This document shows, one piece after another, positions 16,242 to 24,866 of a stretch of DNA of 64,000 nucleotides. The position numbers and the translations under genes were made by a program. The DNA is from Mangrovimonas yunxiaonensis (lineage in GTDB: Bacteria > Bacteroidota > Bacteroidia > Flavobacteriales > Flavobacteriaceae). Where the stretch lies: the NCBI RefSeq assembly GCF_000733475.1, contig NZ_JPFK01000005.1, forward strand, positions 310,001 to 374,000, written 5' to 3'. The notes under the pieces were generated by a model that saw only the letters and a program-made list of their open reading frames with translations, did no database searches and was not told the DNA's origin. How positions within the stretch are numbered: the first letter of the stretch is position 1; each line of letters opens with the position of its first letter.

Positions 16242-18395
16242 ATGATGAAAAAGTATGTAATGCCCCTTTTAGGTTTTGCCGCTCTGTTGGGATGTAAAGA
16301 CGCGCAAAAAGAAACAACCGAAGCAGCCATGATATACCCAGAAACAAAAAAAGTCGATACGGTAGATACGTATTTTGGCACCAAAATTAAAGATCCTTAC
16401 CGCTGGTTAGAAGACGACCGAAGCGAAGAAACTGGCGCCTGGGTAGCTGCACAAAACGAAGTGACCCAAGAGTTTTTAAACCAAATTCCTTATCGAGATG
16501 CCCTAAAAAGCCAGCTTAAGGACTTATGGAATTACGAGCGTGTAGGAGCACCGTTTAAAGAAGGGGAATCGATATACTTTTATAAAAATGATGGGGTGCA
16601 AAACCACAGTGTGCTATATAAAAAGCAAGCCGATGGTACCGATACCGTATTTTTAGATCCCAATACGTTTTCTAAGGACGGTACTTCGTCCTTATCGGAA
16701 ATTAACTTCTCTAAAGACGGCAGCTTAGCCGCATATACCATTTCTGAAGGCGGAAGTGATTGGAGAAAAGTGGTTATAATCGATACCGAAACCAACACAC
16801 AACTAGGCGATACGCTTTATGATGTGAAATTTACAAAACTCTCTTGGAAAGGTAACGAAGGACTTTACTATTCAAGCTACGATAAGCCTAGCGGTAGTGA
16901 ACTTTCAGCAAAAACAGACCAGCACAAGGTGTACTACCACAAATTAGGAACGTCTCAAAAAGACGATTTAAAGGTGTACGGCCATACCGATGAAGAAAAA
17001 CACCGCTACATCTACGCCGAAGTATCGCCAGACGAAAAATACTTGGTTTTAACACCAAGAGTGTCTACCTCGGGAAATAAAATGTTCATTAAAGATTTAA
17101 CCAAGGAACAAGCGCCTTTAGTAGCGGTTATTGAGCATACAAATTCCGATACCAATATTATTGAAAATAATGGCGACACCCTTTACCTATTTACTAACTT
17201 AGAAGCCCCTAATGGGCGTGTGGTAAAAGTAGATGCTAGCAATCCTACACCCGAGCATTGGGAAGATGTTATTCCAGAAACCAAGCATGTGTTGTCCATC
17301 TCAAAAGGGGGCGGGTACTTCTTTGCAGAATACATGGTTGATGCCCTTTCGCAAGTAAAACAATACACTTACGATGGCGAGTTGGTTAGAGAGCTTAAAC
17401 TGCCAGGATTGGGAAGCTCGAGCGCTATTTCGGGTAAAAAAGACCAAACAGAATTGTATTATTCTTATACCAATTACAACACGCCATCAAGCATTTATAA
17501 GTTCAATGCCGAAACAGGAGATTCTGAATTGTATTGGGCGCCAAACATCAACTTCAATCCAGAGGATTATGTAAGCGAGCAGGTGTTCTACACTTCTAAA
17601 GATGGGACCAAGGTTCCTATGATGGTTACTTATAAGAAAGGCTTGGAGCGCAATGGTAAAAACCCAACCATTTTATATGGTTATGGTGGGTTCAACATTA
17701 GTTTAACACCTTCCTTTAGTGTTACCAATGCGGTTTGGTTAGAGCAAGGTGGTATTTATGCTGTGCCTAACCTGCGCGGTGGCGGAGAATACGGAAAAGA
17801 GTGGCATAAAGCAGGAACACAACAGCAAAAACAAAATGTGTTTGACGATTTTATTGCTGCTGCAGAATATTTAATTGCTAATAATTATACAGCTTCAGAT
17901 TACTTGGCCATTTCTGGCCGATCGAATGGCGGGCTTTTAGTTGGTGCAACAATGACCCAACGTCCAGACTTGTTTAAAGTAGCTCTGCCAGGAGTTGGTG
18001 TGTTGGATATGTTGCGTTATCACACCTTTACCGCTGGTGCCGGGTGGGCCTACGATTACGGTACGGCAGAAGATAGTAAAGAGATGTTCGATTACTTAAA
18101 AGCATATTCTCCGGTACATAATGTAACCCAAGGAACGTCTTACCCTGCAACCATGATTACGACAGCCGATCACGACGATCGCGTGGTTCCGGCGCACAGT
18201 TTTAAGTTTGCTGCTGCTTTGCAGGACAAACAATCTGGGCCTAACCCAACTTTAATTAGAATTGATGTTAATGCCGGGCATGGCGCAGGAAAACCTGTTA
18301 GCATGATCATACAGGAGTGGGCCGATATTTATGGGTTTACCCTTTACAATATGGGCTATAAGGTGTTGCCGGGAAAAGCCGAGCTAAAAAAATAA
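16242..18395 (+). CDS. Prolyl oligopeptidase (S9A), lipoprotein
   Basis: A 717-residue serine peptidase cutting after proline in short peptides. The start MMKKYVMPLLGFAALLGC gives a lipoprotein signal, so it is probably tethered in the envelope. The N-terminal YPETKKVDTVDTYFGTKIKDPYRWLED is characteristic of S9A, followed by a seven-bladed propeller to about residue 430. The alpha/beta hydrolase domain has Ser561 in SGRSNGGLL, the acid in TADHDDRVVP and His in NAGHGAGK. An ATG at 16206 is rejected because it falls in the preceding terminator. Confidence 0.93.
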   Translation: MMKKYVMPLLGFAALLGCKDAQKETTEAAMIYPETKKVDTVDTYFGTKIKDPYRWLEDDRSEETGAWVAAQNEVTQEFLNQIPYRDALKSQLKDLWNYERVGAPFKEGESIYFYKNDGVQNHSVLYKKQADGTDTVFLDPNTFSKDGTSSLSEINFSKDGSLAAYTISEGGSDWRKVVIIDTETNTQLGDTLYDVKFTKLSWKGNEGLYYSSYDKPSGSELSAKTDQHKVYYHKLGTSQKDDLKVYGHTDEEKHRYIYAEVSPDEKYLVLTPRVSTSGNKMFIKDLTKEQAPLVAVIEHTNSDTNIIENNGDTLYLFTNLEAPNGRVVKVDASNPTPEHWEDVIPETKHVLSISKGGGYFFAEYMVDALSQVKQYTYDGELVRELKLPGLGSSSAISGKKDQTELYYSYTNYNTPSSIYKFNAETGDSELYWAPNINFNPEDYVSEQVFYTSKDGTKVPMMVTYKKGLERNGKNPTILYGYGGFNISLTPSFSVTNAVWLEQGGIYAVPNLRGGGEYGKEWHKAGTQQQKQNVFDDFIAAAEYLIANNYTASDYLAISGRSNGGLLVGATMTQRPDLFKVALPGVGVLDMLRYHTFTAGAGWAYDYGTAEDSKEMFDYLKAYSPVHNVTQGTSYPATMITTADHDDRVVPAHSFKFAAALQDKQSGPNPTLIRIDVNAGHGAGKPVSMIIQEWADIYGFTLYNMGYKVLPGKAELKK

Positions 18396-18414
18396 ACAAA
18401 CATCTTTAAGACAT

Positions 18415-18450
18415 AAAAAAACGCTTTGGAGAAACCCAAAGCGTTTTTTT
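18415..18450 (+). terminator. Strong terminator after the oligopeptidase gene
   Basis: AAACGCTTTGG and CCAAAGCGTTT form the stem, flanked by A6 and T7 runs. Confidence 0.92.
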
Positions 18451-18464
18451 ATGGTATATAATGT

Positions 18465-18511
18465 ATAAACCTGCTTCAATGCCGAAACTTTGCCGGGAGA
18501 AGCAGGTTTAT
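18465..18511. repeat. 13-bp inverted repeat with a 21-base loop
   Basis: ATAAACCTGCTTC (18465-18477) and GAAGCAGGTTTAT (18499-18511) are perfect complements. The loop contains CCG and CCGG tracts. It lies between the oligopeptidase terminator and the end of the minus-strand AlbA_2 gene. It lacks a T-run, so it may be a secondary stop, an RNA processing site or a small repeat element. Confidence 0.6.
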
Positions 18512-18618
18512 GAATATAATATATAATTAATAGCCTTACTAAGATGTGAAAAAAAGCTGGGCTTGTAAAATAAATCCTATGAAAGGCATAAAAAATGGTA
18601 TAAAAAACTGATGCATAG

Positions 18619-19758
18619 CTAGCTATACTTAACTTTTCGTAAAATTCTTAAGGTATCTTTGTATGCTGAATAGACACTTTCGTTATAAGCTTTAAGGTAG
18701 GGTTTTGCTTGGTGAAGCTTGTCTATGGCCTCATGAAAAAGGTTTAAATAGCAAATTAAATAAGTAGCAGGTAAGTTTTTAATGTCAATTTGGTCGGTTT
18801 TGGTAAGAGAAATGCCTTTTTTAAGCTTTTCCAATATGGCATTGTTGGTGTTGTATATGTGGTGCAGTACTTTTTTATCGTATTGTGGGGGCTGAAAGAG
18901 CAGTTGGCTGTTTATATGATACGACCCGTTGTCTTCAAAACAAAAAATGGTCTCTTCTAAAGGGTAGTATTTGTAAGAATTTTGAAGCCCTAGACTCACA
19001 TATTCAATAATTTTAAACGTATCATCATCATATGAAATAGCGACTTCGTCTAGGTTGGAATAAAAAAGCCTAACCTGTTCGTTAATAAGCTTAATGTCTA
19101 CTCTGGAAAAGAAGACGTCATCTTTTACCACTTTTTTCAGTCCGGCCCAGCACACAACAAAATACTCTTTAAAAACCTTGTATTGTGGGTTAAAATCCTC
19201 TCGGGCTTTCATAAAATCGAAAACCCCATCTAAGGTGTGTTCAATGTTGTTTTGGGCGTGTTGCTCTATTTGCGAAACAAGGCTGGAGTTGGTGTCCTTA
19301 ATTTCTATATCGAACACTTTAGGCATGCTCATGCTACCATCTCTAAAAAACACCGAGCCACCGTAATATTTCCAAATGTTTTTCCGAAGCGATGTTATGG
19401 TGTTATCGCCTTTGGGTCTAATGGTTACCAGACCCACAACCTTGTCGTCGGGTAAATGTGGAAAAGGAATGTTCTCGTATTGAACAATGGGTGGGTTGGT
19501 TAAGTACGCATTAATGAGGTTTTGGATTTTACTATCGTCAAAAAAATCGACACCGATAATGGCATTGTCCGCATCGTCTACACCAATAACAATATACGAG
19601 TTGTTGTTGGGGTTGCTGTTAGAGAGTGCGCAAATATGCTTTAAAAACTTAGCTTTGCCCTCTTTTTGGCCGATATCAATTTTGCGCTTTTTGTCATAAA
19701 AACTATTCTCATCGTTATGAGCTAGCAAGTTTTTTATAAGCAGGCGTTTGTTAATCAT
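18619..19758 (-). CDS. AlbA_2/Schlafen-AAA domain protein
   Basis: A 379-residue protein. The N-terminal domain (about 15-150) has the pattern of the AlbA_2 family: IGQKEGKAKFLKHICALSNSN, then NNSYIVIGVDDADNAIIGVDFFDD, then LVTIRPKGD and GGSVFFRDGSMS. This domain is often, without strong proof, annotated as an ATP- or DNA-binding regulator. The C-terminal half is mostly helical and unrecognised. The ATG at 19758 is chosen over 19785 because the added residues are not family-like. It stands alone; no toxin, phage or defence partner is next to it. Confidence 0.72.
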   Translation of the reverse strand: MINKRLLIKNLLAHNDENSFYDKKRKIDIGQKEGKAKFLKHICALSNSNPNNNSYIVIGVDDADNAIIGVDFFDDSKIQNLINAYLTNPPIVQYENIPFPHLPDDKVVGLVTIRPKGDNTITSLRKNIWKYYGGSVFFRDGSMSMPKVFDIEIKDTNSSLVSQIEQHAQNNIEHTLDGVFDFMKAREDFNPQYKVFKEYFVVCWAGLKKVVKDDVFFSRVDIKLINEQVRLFYSNLDEVAISYDDDTFKIIEYVSLGLQNSYKYYPLEETIFCFEDNGSYHINSQLLFQPPQYDKKVLHHIYNTNNAILEKLKKGISLTKTDQIDIKNLPATYLICYLNLFHEAIDKLHQAKPYLKAYNESVYSAYKDTLRILRKVKYS

Positions 19759-19939
19759 GGTTAGAAGGCCTTTAAATTTCTGCACAAATAGCGCTCTAAA
19801 TGCAAAAATGTATTGTAACGTTTTTTGTTCCCAAAAGATACTTAAAAATACAGACTAGGGAAATCTTTTGTGAATAATGTCATCCAAAAGCCGTTTTGCT
19901 TCGTATATGATAATAGAAAACAAAAAAACCTTAGAATTT

Positions 19940-21010
19940 ATGAAAGCTTTTAAGCAGTTAAAACTAACTTTTCTTTCACTATTAGCCTTAACACTGTTCA
20001 ACTGTACTGAAGATAATAACGATACACCTCAAGCAGAGGGCAAGTCTTTTATCTCGGTAAAACTTGTTGATGATCCAGGCGATTTCGACAATGTTTTTGT
20101 CGAGGTGGTAGACGTTATGGTTAAGGTGAACGATAACAGTGAAGGCGAAGAAGGCTGGATAAGCCTAGACCCAATTAACACTGGAGTATACGATTTATTA
20201 GAATTAACAGGAGGCGTTAATGTGCTATTGGCAGACGACTTTCAAATTCCTTCGGGAACGTTAAACCAAATTAGATTGGTGCTAGGCGAAGATAACTCTG
20301 TGGTTATCGATGGCGAAACACACCCTCTAAACACGCCTAGTGCACAACAGTCTGGATTAAAAATTCAGGTGAACCAAACTCTAGAACCAGGATTTACCTA
20401 CGATTATGTTTTAGATTTTGATGTAGACGAGTCTATCGTAATTGCCGGAAACTCAGGAAACATCAACTTAAAGCCAGTTATTCGTGCAACAGCCGAAGTA
20501 TCTTCAGGAAAAATAGAAGGTGTAGTAACACCATTCGACTTTCAAGTACAAGCTGCTGTTACAACACCAGATGGCGATATTACAGCCTATGTCGATGAAA
20601 ACGGTGCATTTGTACTAAACGGCGTTCCTGCTGGCGTGCATACCGTAACCATTACACCAGATCCCGAGTCTGGATATGCCGTAGCCATGGTAGAAAATGT
20701 AGAAGTGGTAAACGGCCAAATAACCAATATAGGAACCATAGAACTTCTTGAAGTACCCGTTGTTGGAGCCATTACAGGAACCATTTTAAATGAAGGTGTA
20801 GTAGCAACCGCTGCTGTAGAGGTGAACGGCGAAATGGTTGAAGCCACAACCGATGAAACAGGGGCGTTCTTATTAGCAGATATTCCTGTAGGCATTTATG
20901 CTGTAACCATCACACCGGAAGAAGGTACTGGATTAACAGAACTGGTTGTTCCAGATGTTGAGGTGGTAGCAGACATGACCGCCGATTTAGGAGAAATTAC
21001 CCTAGAGTAA
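19940..21010 (+). CDS. DUF4382 lipoprotein with two carboxypeptidase-regulatory-like domains
   Basis: A 356-residue lipoprotein (lipobox LTLFNC near residue 21). Residues about 35-190 match DUF4382: SFISVKLVDDPGDFDNVFVE, YDLLELTGGVNVLLADDFQIPSG, IRLVLGEDNSV. Two repeats of about 80 residues follow, each with a GAFVL/GAFLL strand and PxGxxxVTITP turn, typical of CarboxypepD_reg-like beta-sandwiches. Likely located at the outer membrane, perhaps binding polysaccharide or peptide; unproven. An upstream ATG at 19877 adds 21 residues before the signal sequence and is rejected. Confidence 0.8.
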   Translation: MKAFKQLKLTFLSLLALTLFNCTEDNNDTPQAEGKSFISVKLVDDPGDFDNVFVEVVDVMVKVNDNSEGEEGWISLDPINTGVYDLLELTGGVNVLLADDFQIPSGTLNQIRLVLGEDNSVVIDGETHPLNTPSAQQSGLKIQVNQTLEPGFTYDYVLDFDVDESIVIAGNSGNINLKPVIRATAEVSSGKIEGVVTPFDFQVQAAVTTPDGDITAYVDENGAFVLNGVPAGVHTVTITPDPESGYAVAMVENVEVVNGQITNIGTIELLEVPVVGAITGTILNEGVVATAAVEVNGEMVEATTDETGAFLLADIPVGIYAVTITPEEGTGLTELVVPDVEVVADMTADLGEITLE

Positions 21011-21033
21011 GTCATCCACTATAAATTTTTGTT

Positions 21034-21067
21034 AAAGAGCAGCGCATTTGCGCTGCTCTTTTGTTTT
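21034..21067 (+). terminator. Strong terminator after the DUF4382 gene
   Basis: AAAGAGCAGCGC and GCGCTGCTCTTT form a 12-bp stem with a 4-base loop, followed by T-rich sequence. Confidence 0.92.
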
Positions 21068-21109
21068 TTAACCAATTATTAACAGCGGTGCAGAAAAAAA
21101 ATTAACAAT

Positions 21110-21140
21110 TTGCATCACTCAAATAAGGAAACTATATTCG
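21110..21140 (+). promoter_or_regulatory. Promoter of the moxR-bat operon
   Basis: TTG at 21110-21112 and TATATTCG at 21133-21140 are separated by 20 bases, one mismatch from the Bacteroidota consensus. Transcription would start near 21147, 15 bases ahead of moxR. Confidence 0.6.
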
Positions 21141-21161
21141 AGCTTTTAAAATCCTATAATA

Positions 21162-22166
21162 ATGATAGAAGAAACAAGTACAATTGATATTAAAGCAATT
21201 AACGAGAAAATTGAGCGAGAGAGTGCTTTTGTTGATTTACTTACCAGAGAAATGAATAAAGTTATCGTTGGTCAAAAACACATGGTCGAACGGTTGCTTA
21301 TCGGTTTGTTAGGGCAAGGGCATATCCTGTTGGAAGGCGTTCCGGGACTAGCAAAAACACTGGCCATAAACACCTTGTCGCAGGCGGTCGATGGCAGTTT
21401 TAGTAGAATACAATTTACACCAGATTTGTTGCCAGCCGATGTGGTTGGAACATTAATCTACAACATTAAAGAGAACGATTTCTCCATAAAAAAAGGCCCT
21501 ATTTTCGCCAATTTTGTGCTGGCCGATGAGATTAACAGAGCACCGGCAAAAGTACAATCGGCATTGCTAGAGGCCATGCAGGAAAAGCAAGTAACTATTG
21601 GCGACGAAACCTTTGTGTTGGACAAGCCGTTTTTGGTTATGGCCACACAAAACCCTGTAGAGCAAGAAGGAACCTACCCGTTACCAGAAGCACAGGTAGA
21701 CCGTTTTATGTTAAAAACGGTTATAGATTACCCCAAGCAAGCCGAAGAACAACTTATTATTAGAGCCAACCTAAAAGGGGCTTTCGAAAAAGTAAACCCT
21801 GTCGTGTCTATAGAACAAATATTAAAGGCACAACAAGCCGTTCGTGAGGTTTACATGGACGAAAAGATTGAAACCTACATCCTGGACATTATTTTCGCAA
21901 CACGTTACCCAGAACAATATAAATTAGACCATTTAAAACCGTTAATTTCCTTTGGGGCATCGCCGCGTGGTAGTATTAATTTGGCCAATGCCGCTAAATG
22001 CTACGCCTTTATTAAGCGTCGTGGGTATGTTATTCCAGAAGATGTGCGCGCAGTAGTTCACGATGTGTTACGCCATAGAATAGGCATTACTTACGAGGCC
22101 GAGGCCGAAAATGTCACTTCAGAAGACATCATCAACAAAATCGTTAACGAGATTGAAGTACCTTAA
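21162..22166 (+). CDS. MoxR family AAA+ ATPase
   Basis: A 334-residue AAA+ ATPase thought to act as a chaperone for the von Willebrand A proteins encoded downstream. Walker A is GVPGLAKT at residues 59-66, Walker B VLADEINRAPAKVQ with Asp122-Glu123, and sensor/arginine-finger regions (MATQNPVEQEGTYPLPEAQ, DRFMLK) follow. It opens the aerotolerance operon, with its own promoter, and is followed after 108 bases by the DUF58 gene. Confidence 0.93.
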   Translation: MIEETSTIDIKAINEKIERESAFVDLLTREMNKVIVGQKHMVERLLIGLLGQGHILLEGVPGLAKTLAINTLSQAVDGSFSRIQFTPDLLPADVVGTLIYNIKENDFSIKKGPIFANFVLADEINRAPAKVQSALLEAMQEKQVTIGDETFVLDKPFLVMATQNPVEQEGTYPLPEAQVDRFMLKTVIDYPKQAEEQLIIRANLKGAFEKVNPVVSIEQILKAQQAVREVYMDEKIETYILDIIFATRYPEQYKLDHLKPLISFGASPRGSINLANAAKCYAFIKRRGYVIPEDVRAVVHDVLRHRIGITYEAEAENVTSEDIINKIVNEIEVP

Positions 22167-22173
22167 TTAGTTG

Positions 22174-22272
22174 GCAGTATTCAGTCGTCAGTCTTCAGTG
22201 TAAAACTGAAAACTAATTACTGGATGCTATTTTAGGACTGCTTACTGCATACTGAACACTGCATACTAAAAA
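22174..22272. repeat. Imperfect inverted repeat built of CAGT/ACTG words
   Basis: The gap between moxR and the DUF58 gene is full of short words: CAGTATTCAGTCGTCAGTCTTCAG-type on the left and ACTGCTTACTGCATACTGAAC-type on the right. The reverse complement of the right half lines up with the left half with scattered mismatches, so a long imperfect hairpin is possible. It lies inside an operon, where it could affect mRNA stability or differential expression. Confidence 0.5.
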
Positions 22273-22274
22273 AA

Positions 22275-23141
22275 ATGGATACTAAGGAATTACTCAAAAA
22301 AGTACGTAAAATAGAGATCAAGACACGCCGGTTGTCCGATCATATTTTTGGGGGCGAATACCATTCTACCTTCAAAGGGCGTGGTATGACATTTTCCGAA
22401 GTGCGCCAATATCAATTTGGAGACGATGTAAGAAACATCGATTGGAACGTTACCGCGCGTTACAACGAGCCCTACGTAAAGGTGTTTGAAGAAGAGCGCG
22501 AGCTTACCATGATGCTTATGGTCGATGTGTCTGGTTCGGAGTTTTTTGGTACCGAGCAGCAATTCAAAAGTGAAATTGTTACCGAAATAGCCGCAACACT
22601 AGCATTTTCTGCGACGCAAAACAACGATAAAATTGGTCTTATTTTATTTTCAGATGATGTTGAGCTGTACATTCCACCTAAAAAAGGACGTTCGCACGTT
22701 TTGCGAATTATTAGGGAGCTTATAGAGTTTGAACCCAAAAGCAAACAAACCAACATTACCGAAGCCCTGAAGTTTTTGTCTAACGTCATGAAAAAGAAAG
22801 CCATTGTGTTTGTACTAAGCGATTTTATTACCGACCAGTACCAACACACCTTAAAAATTGCTTCTGGAAGGCACGATGTTACAGGCATTCGCGTGTACGA
22901 CAAGCACGAGGCGCAAATCCCAAATCTGGGCATGGTACAAATGCAAGACGAAGAAACAGGCGAGTTGCTTTTAGTGAATACAGCATCGAAAAAAGTACGC
23001 CGCAATTACGGGGCATTTTACCAAGAGCGGGTCGATTATTTTAAGGACAGCTTTACAAAAGCGGGGGCTGGAAGTTTGGCCTGTAGAACCGATGAAAGCT
23101 ACGTAAAAAAACTCTTGGGGTATTTTAAAAGACGCGGATAA
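22275..23141 (+). CDS. DUF58 (vWA-like) protein of the aerotolerance operon
   Basis: A 288-residue protein with the DUF58 core YHSTFKGRGMTFSEVRQYQFGDDVRNIDW followed by a von Willebrand A-like fold (MLMVDVSGSEFFG, where the metal-site pattern DxSxS appears as DVSGS). KIGLILFSDDVELYIPPKKGR and FVLSDFI are the other conserved strands. No membrane segment, so it is probably cytoplasmic. It is a standard companion of MoxR; the molecular role is unknown. Confidence 0.9.
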   Translation: MDTKELLKKVRKIEIKTRRLSDHIFGGEYHSTFKGRGMTFSEVRQYQFGDDVRNIDWNVTARYNEPYVKVFEEERELTMMLMVDVSGSEFFGTEQQFKSEIVTEIAATLAFSATQNNDKIGLILFSDDVELYIPPKKGRSHVLRIIRELIEFEPKSKQTNITEALKFLSNVMKKKAIVFVLSDFITDQYQHTLKIASGRHDVTGIRVYDKHEAQIPNLGMVQMQDEETGELLLVNTASKKVRRNYGAFYQERVDYFKDSFTKAGAGSLACRTDESYVKKLLGYFKRRG

Positions 23142-23156
23142 AAGGAGTTTAGAGTT

Positions 23157-24866
23157 ATGATTAACGATTTTCGATATAAGAACAAAACCACTTCAAGCCT
23201 TAAGCGCCAAGCCATAAACGGCTTGTTTGTGTTTTTCGCCCTCTGTTCGCTGTGCTCCTATGCCCAAGTAACATCGTCTATCGATTCTACGGCCATAAAA
23301 ATTGGCGAACAAATAACCTATAAAATAGAAGTTGAAGTAGATTCTACCGATTTGGTCATCTTTCCAGAAGGCCAAACCTTTGCGCCATTGGAAATGATTG
23401 AATCGTATAAAATTGATACCACCAAGCAAGACGCCAAGCTTCAACTCATTAAAAAATACGGTTTAACCCAATTCGATTCGGGGGCATACACCATTCCAAG
23501 ACAAAAAATACTTATAGGCGACAAAACCTTTTTAACCGATTCGCTTCGCGTAAGGGTAAACCCCGTACAAGTCGATACCACCAAACAAGGCATGTACGAT
23601 ATTAAACCGCTGATAAATGTAGAAAAACCAGCTAGTAATTGGTGGAAAACAGCCCTTGTAGGGCTTGCGGTTTTATTGGTTGTTGCATTTGTATTGTATT
23701 GGTTTGTATGGCGTAAAAAGCCATTAACCGAAGACGAAAAAATGGCCTTGTTACCTCCTTACGATAAGGCTAAAGCAGCCTTAAAGCAGCTGGATGAAAG
23801 CCACTATTTACAACATTCAAAATTAAAGGAGTATTACTCAGAATTAACCTTCATTATTAGAAGGTATCTCGACGAAAAAGTATACGACCGGGCGTTGGAA
23901 AGCACAACCGATGAATTGATATCACGATTAAACTTGCTTAAAGAAGGCAATCAAATTGATATTAGTAAAGACGATATTCAAAAACTAGAGGCCATTTTAC
24001 GCCGTGCCGATTTGGTAAAATTTGCTAAGTCTGCCCCAGATACGGCTTTGGCCGAACTGGATAGGCAAACCATCGATCAGGAAATCGATCATGTAAAAGA
24101 AGCTTTGCCAGAACCATCAGAAGAAGAAAAACTGTTGGATGAAAGATATAAAGCAGCCCAAGAGGAAAAAAAGAAACGTCAAAAAATATGGATTACAGTT
24201 GCCATAGGCGTGTTTTTATTGCTGGCAACATTTGTGGGCTTTGGCGTAAAATATGGCTTTGGCTATGTTAAGGATACCATTATAGGCCACGAAAGCAAAG
24301 AATTGCTGGAGGGTCATTGGGTAACTAGCGATTATGGGGTGCCGCCAATTACCATTTCAACCCCAAAAGTGTTAAAACGCATCGAGCTTCCGGTTCCCGA
24401 ACAGGTAAAGCAACAAAGCAGCTCCATTGGGTTTAGTTACGGCACCATGTTGGATATGTTTAGTGTAACCGTTGCGACATCGGTTTATAACCAACCACAA
24501 CAGTCACCACAACCCCAGCAAAATCAAGCCCAGCAGCAAGCCCCAGAAATAGATCTGAATATGGTAACAGAAAGTGTTATTAAGGAAATGGAGCAAAAGG
24601 GCATGACCAACATTTTTGTAAAACGCGATAAGTTTACCACGCCTAACGGTGCCGAAGGACTAAAAACTCACGGAACCATGAGCGTGCCCATTTTGCAAAC
24701 AGAAAATTACATCGCTGCCAATTATACCATGCTGCATTTTACATCGCAAAACGTCTTACAGCAAATTATTGTAACCTGGCCGCAAAACGATGCTTATGCA
24801 GATGAAATGGTAGAAAGAATTATAAACTCGGTGGAGTTACAGCCCGAAAAAACCGAAACAGAATAA
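23157..24866 (+). CDS. BatD-like membrane protein between DUF58 and BatA
   Basis: A 569-residue protein: long signal peptide (to about residue 36, LCSYAQ), an N-terminal beta domain related to the BatD/oxygen-tolerance type (DSTAIKIGEQITYKIEV, GLTQFDSGAYTIP), a membrane helix at about 162-182, a charged helical region (YDKAKAALKQLDESH, STDELISRL) like DUF4381, a second helix at about 342-362, and a C-terminal domain after a Q/P-rich linker (about 440-465). It is not the main BatD, which is encoded later. Its stop overlaps the batA start (TAATG). Function unknown beyond operon membership. Confidence 0.75.
   Translation: MINDFRYKNKTTSSLKRQAINGLFVFFALCSLCSYAQVTSSIDSTAIKIGEQITYKIEVEVDSTDLVIFPEGQTFAPLEMIESYKIDTTKQDAKLQLIKKYGLTQFDSGAYTIPRQKILIGDKTFLTDSLRVRVNPVQVDTTKQGMYDIKPLINVEKPASNWWKTALVGLAVLLVVAFVLYWFVWRKKPLTEDEKMALLPPYDKAKAALKQLDESHYLQHSKLKEYYSELTFIIRRYLDEKVYDRALESTTDELISRLNLLKEGNQIDISKDDIQKLEAILRRADLVKFAKSAPDTALAELDRQTIDQEIDHVKEALPEPSEEEKLLDERYKAAQEEKKKRQKIWITVAIGVFLLLATFVGFGVKYGFGYVKDTIIGHESKELLEGHWVTSDYGVPPITISTPKVLKRIELPVPEQVKQQSSSIGFSYGTMLDMFSVTVATSVYNQPQQSPQPQQNQAQQQAPEIDLNMVTESVIKEMEQKGMTNIFVKRDKFTTPNGAEGLKTHGTMSVPILQTENYIAANYTMLHFTSQNVLQQIIVTWPQNDAYADEMVERIINSVELQPEKTETE

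Noticed and set aside
18619-19758. Defence system around the AlbA_2 protein
   Set aside because: Neighbours are a peptidase and a DUF4382 lipoprotein with their own signals; no nuclease, methylase or toxin partner is near.
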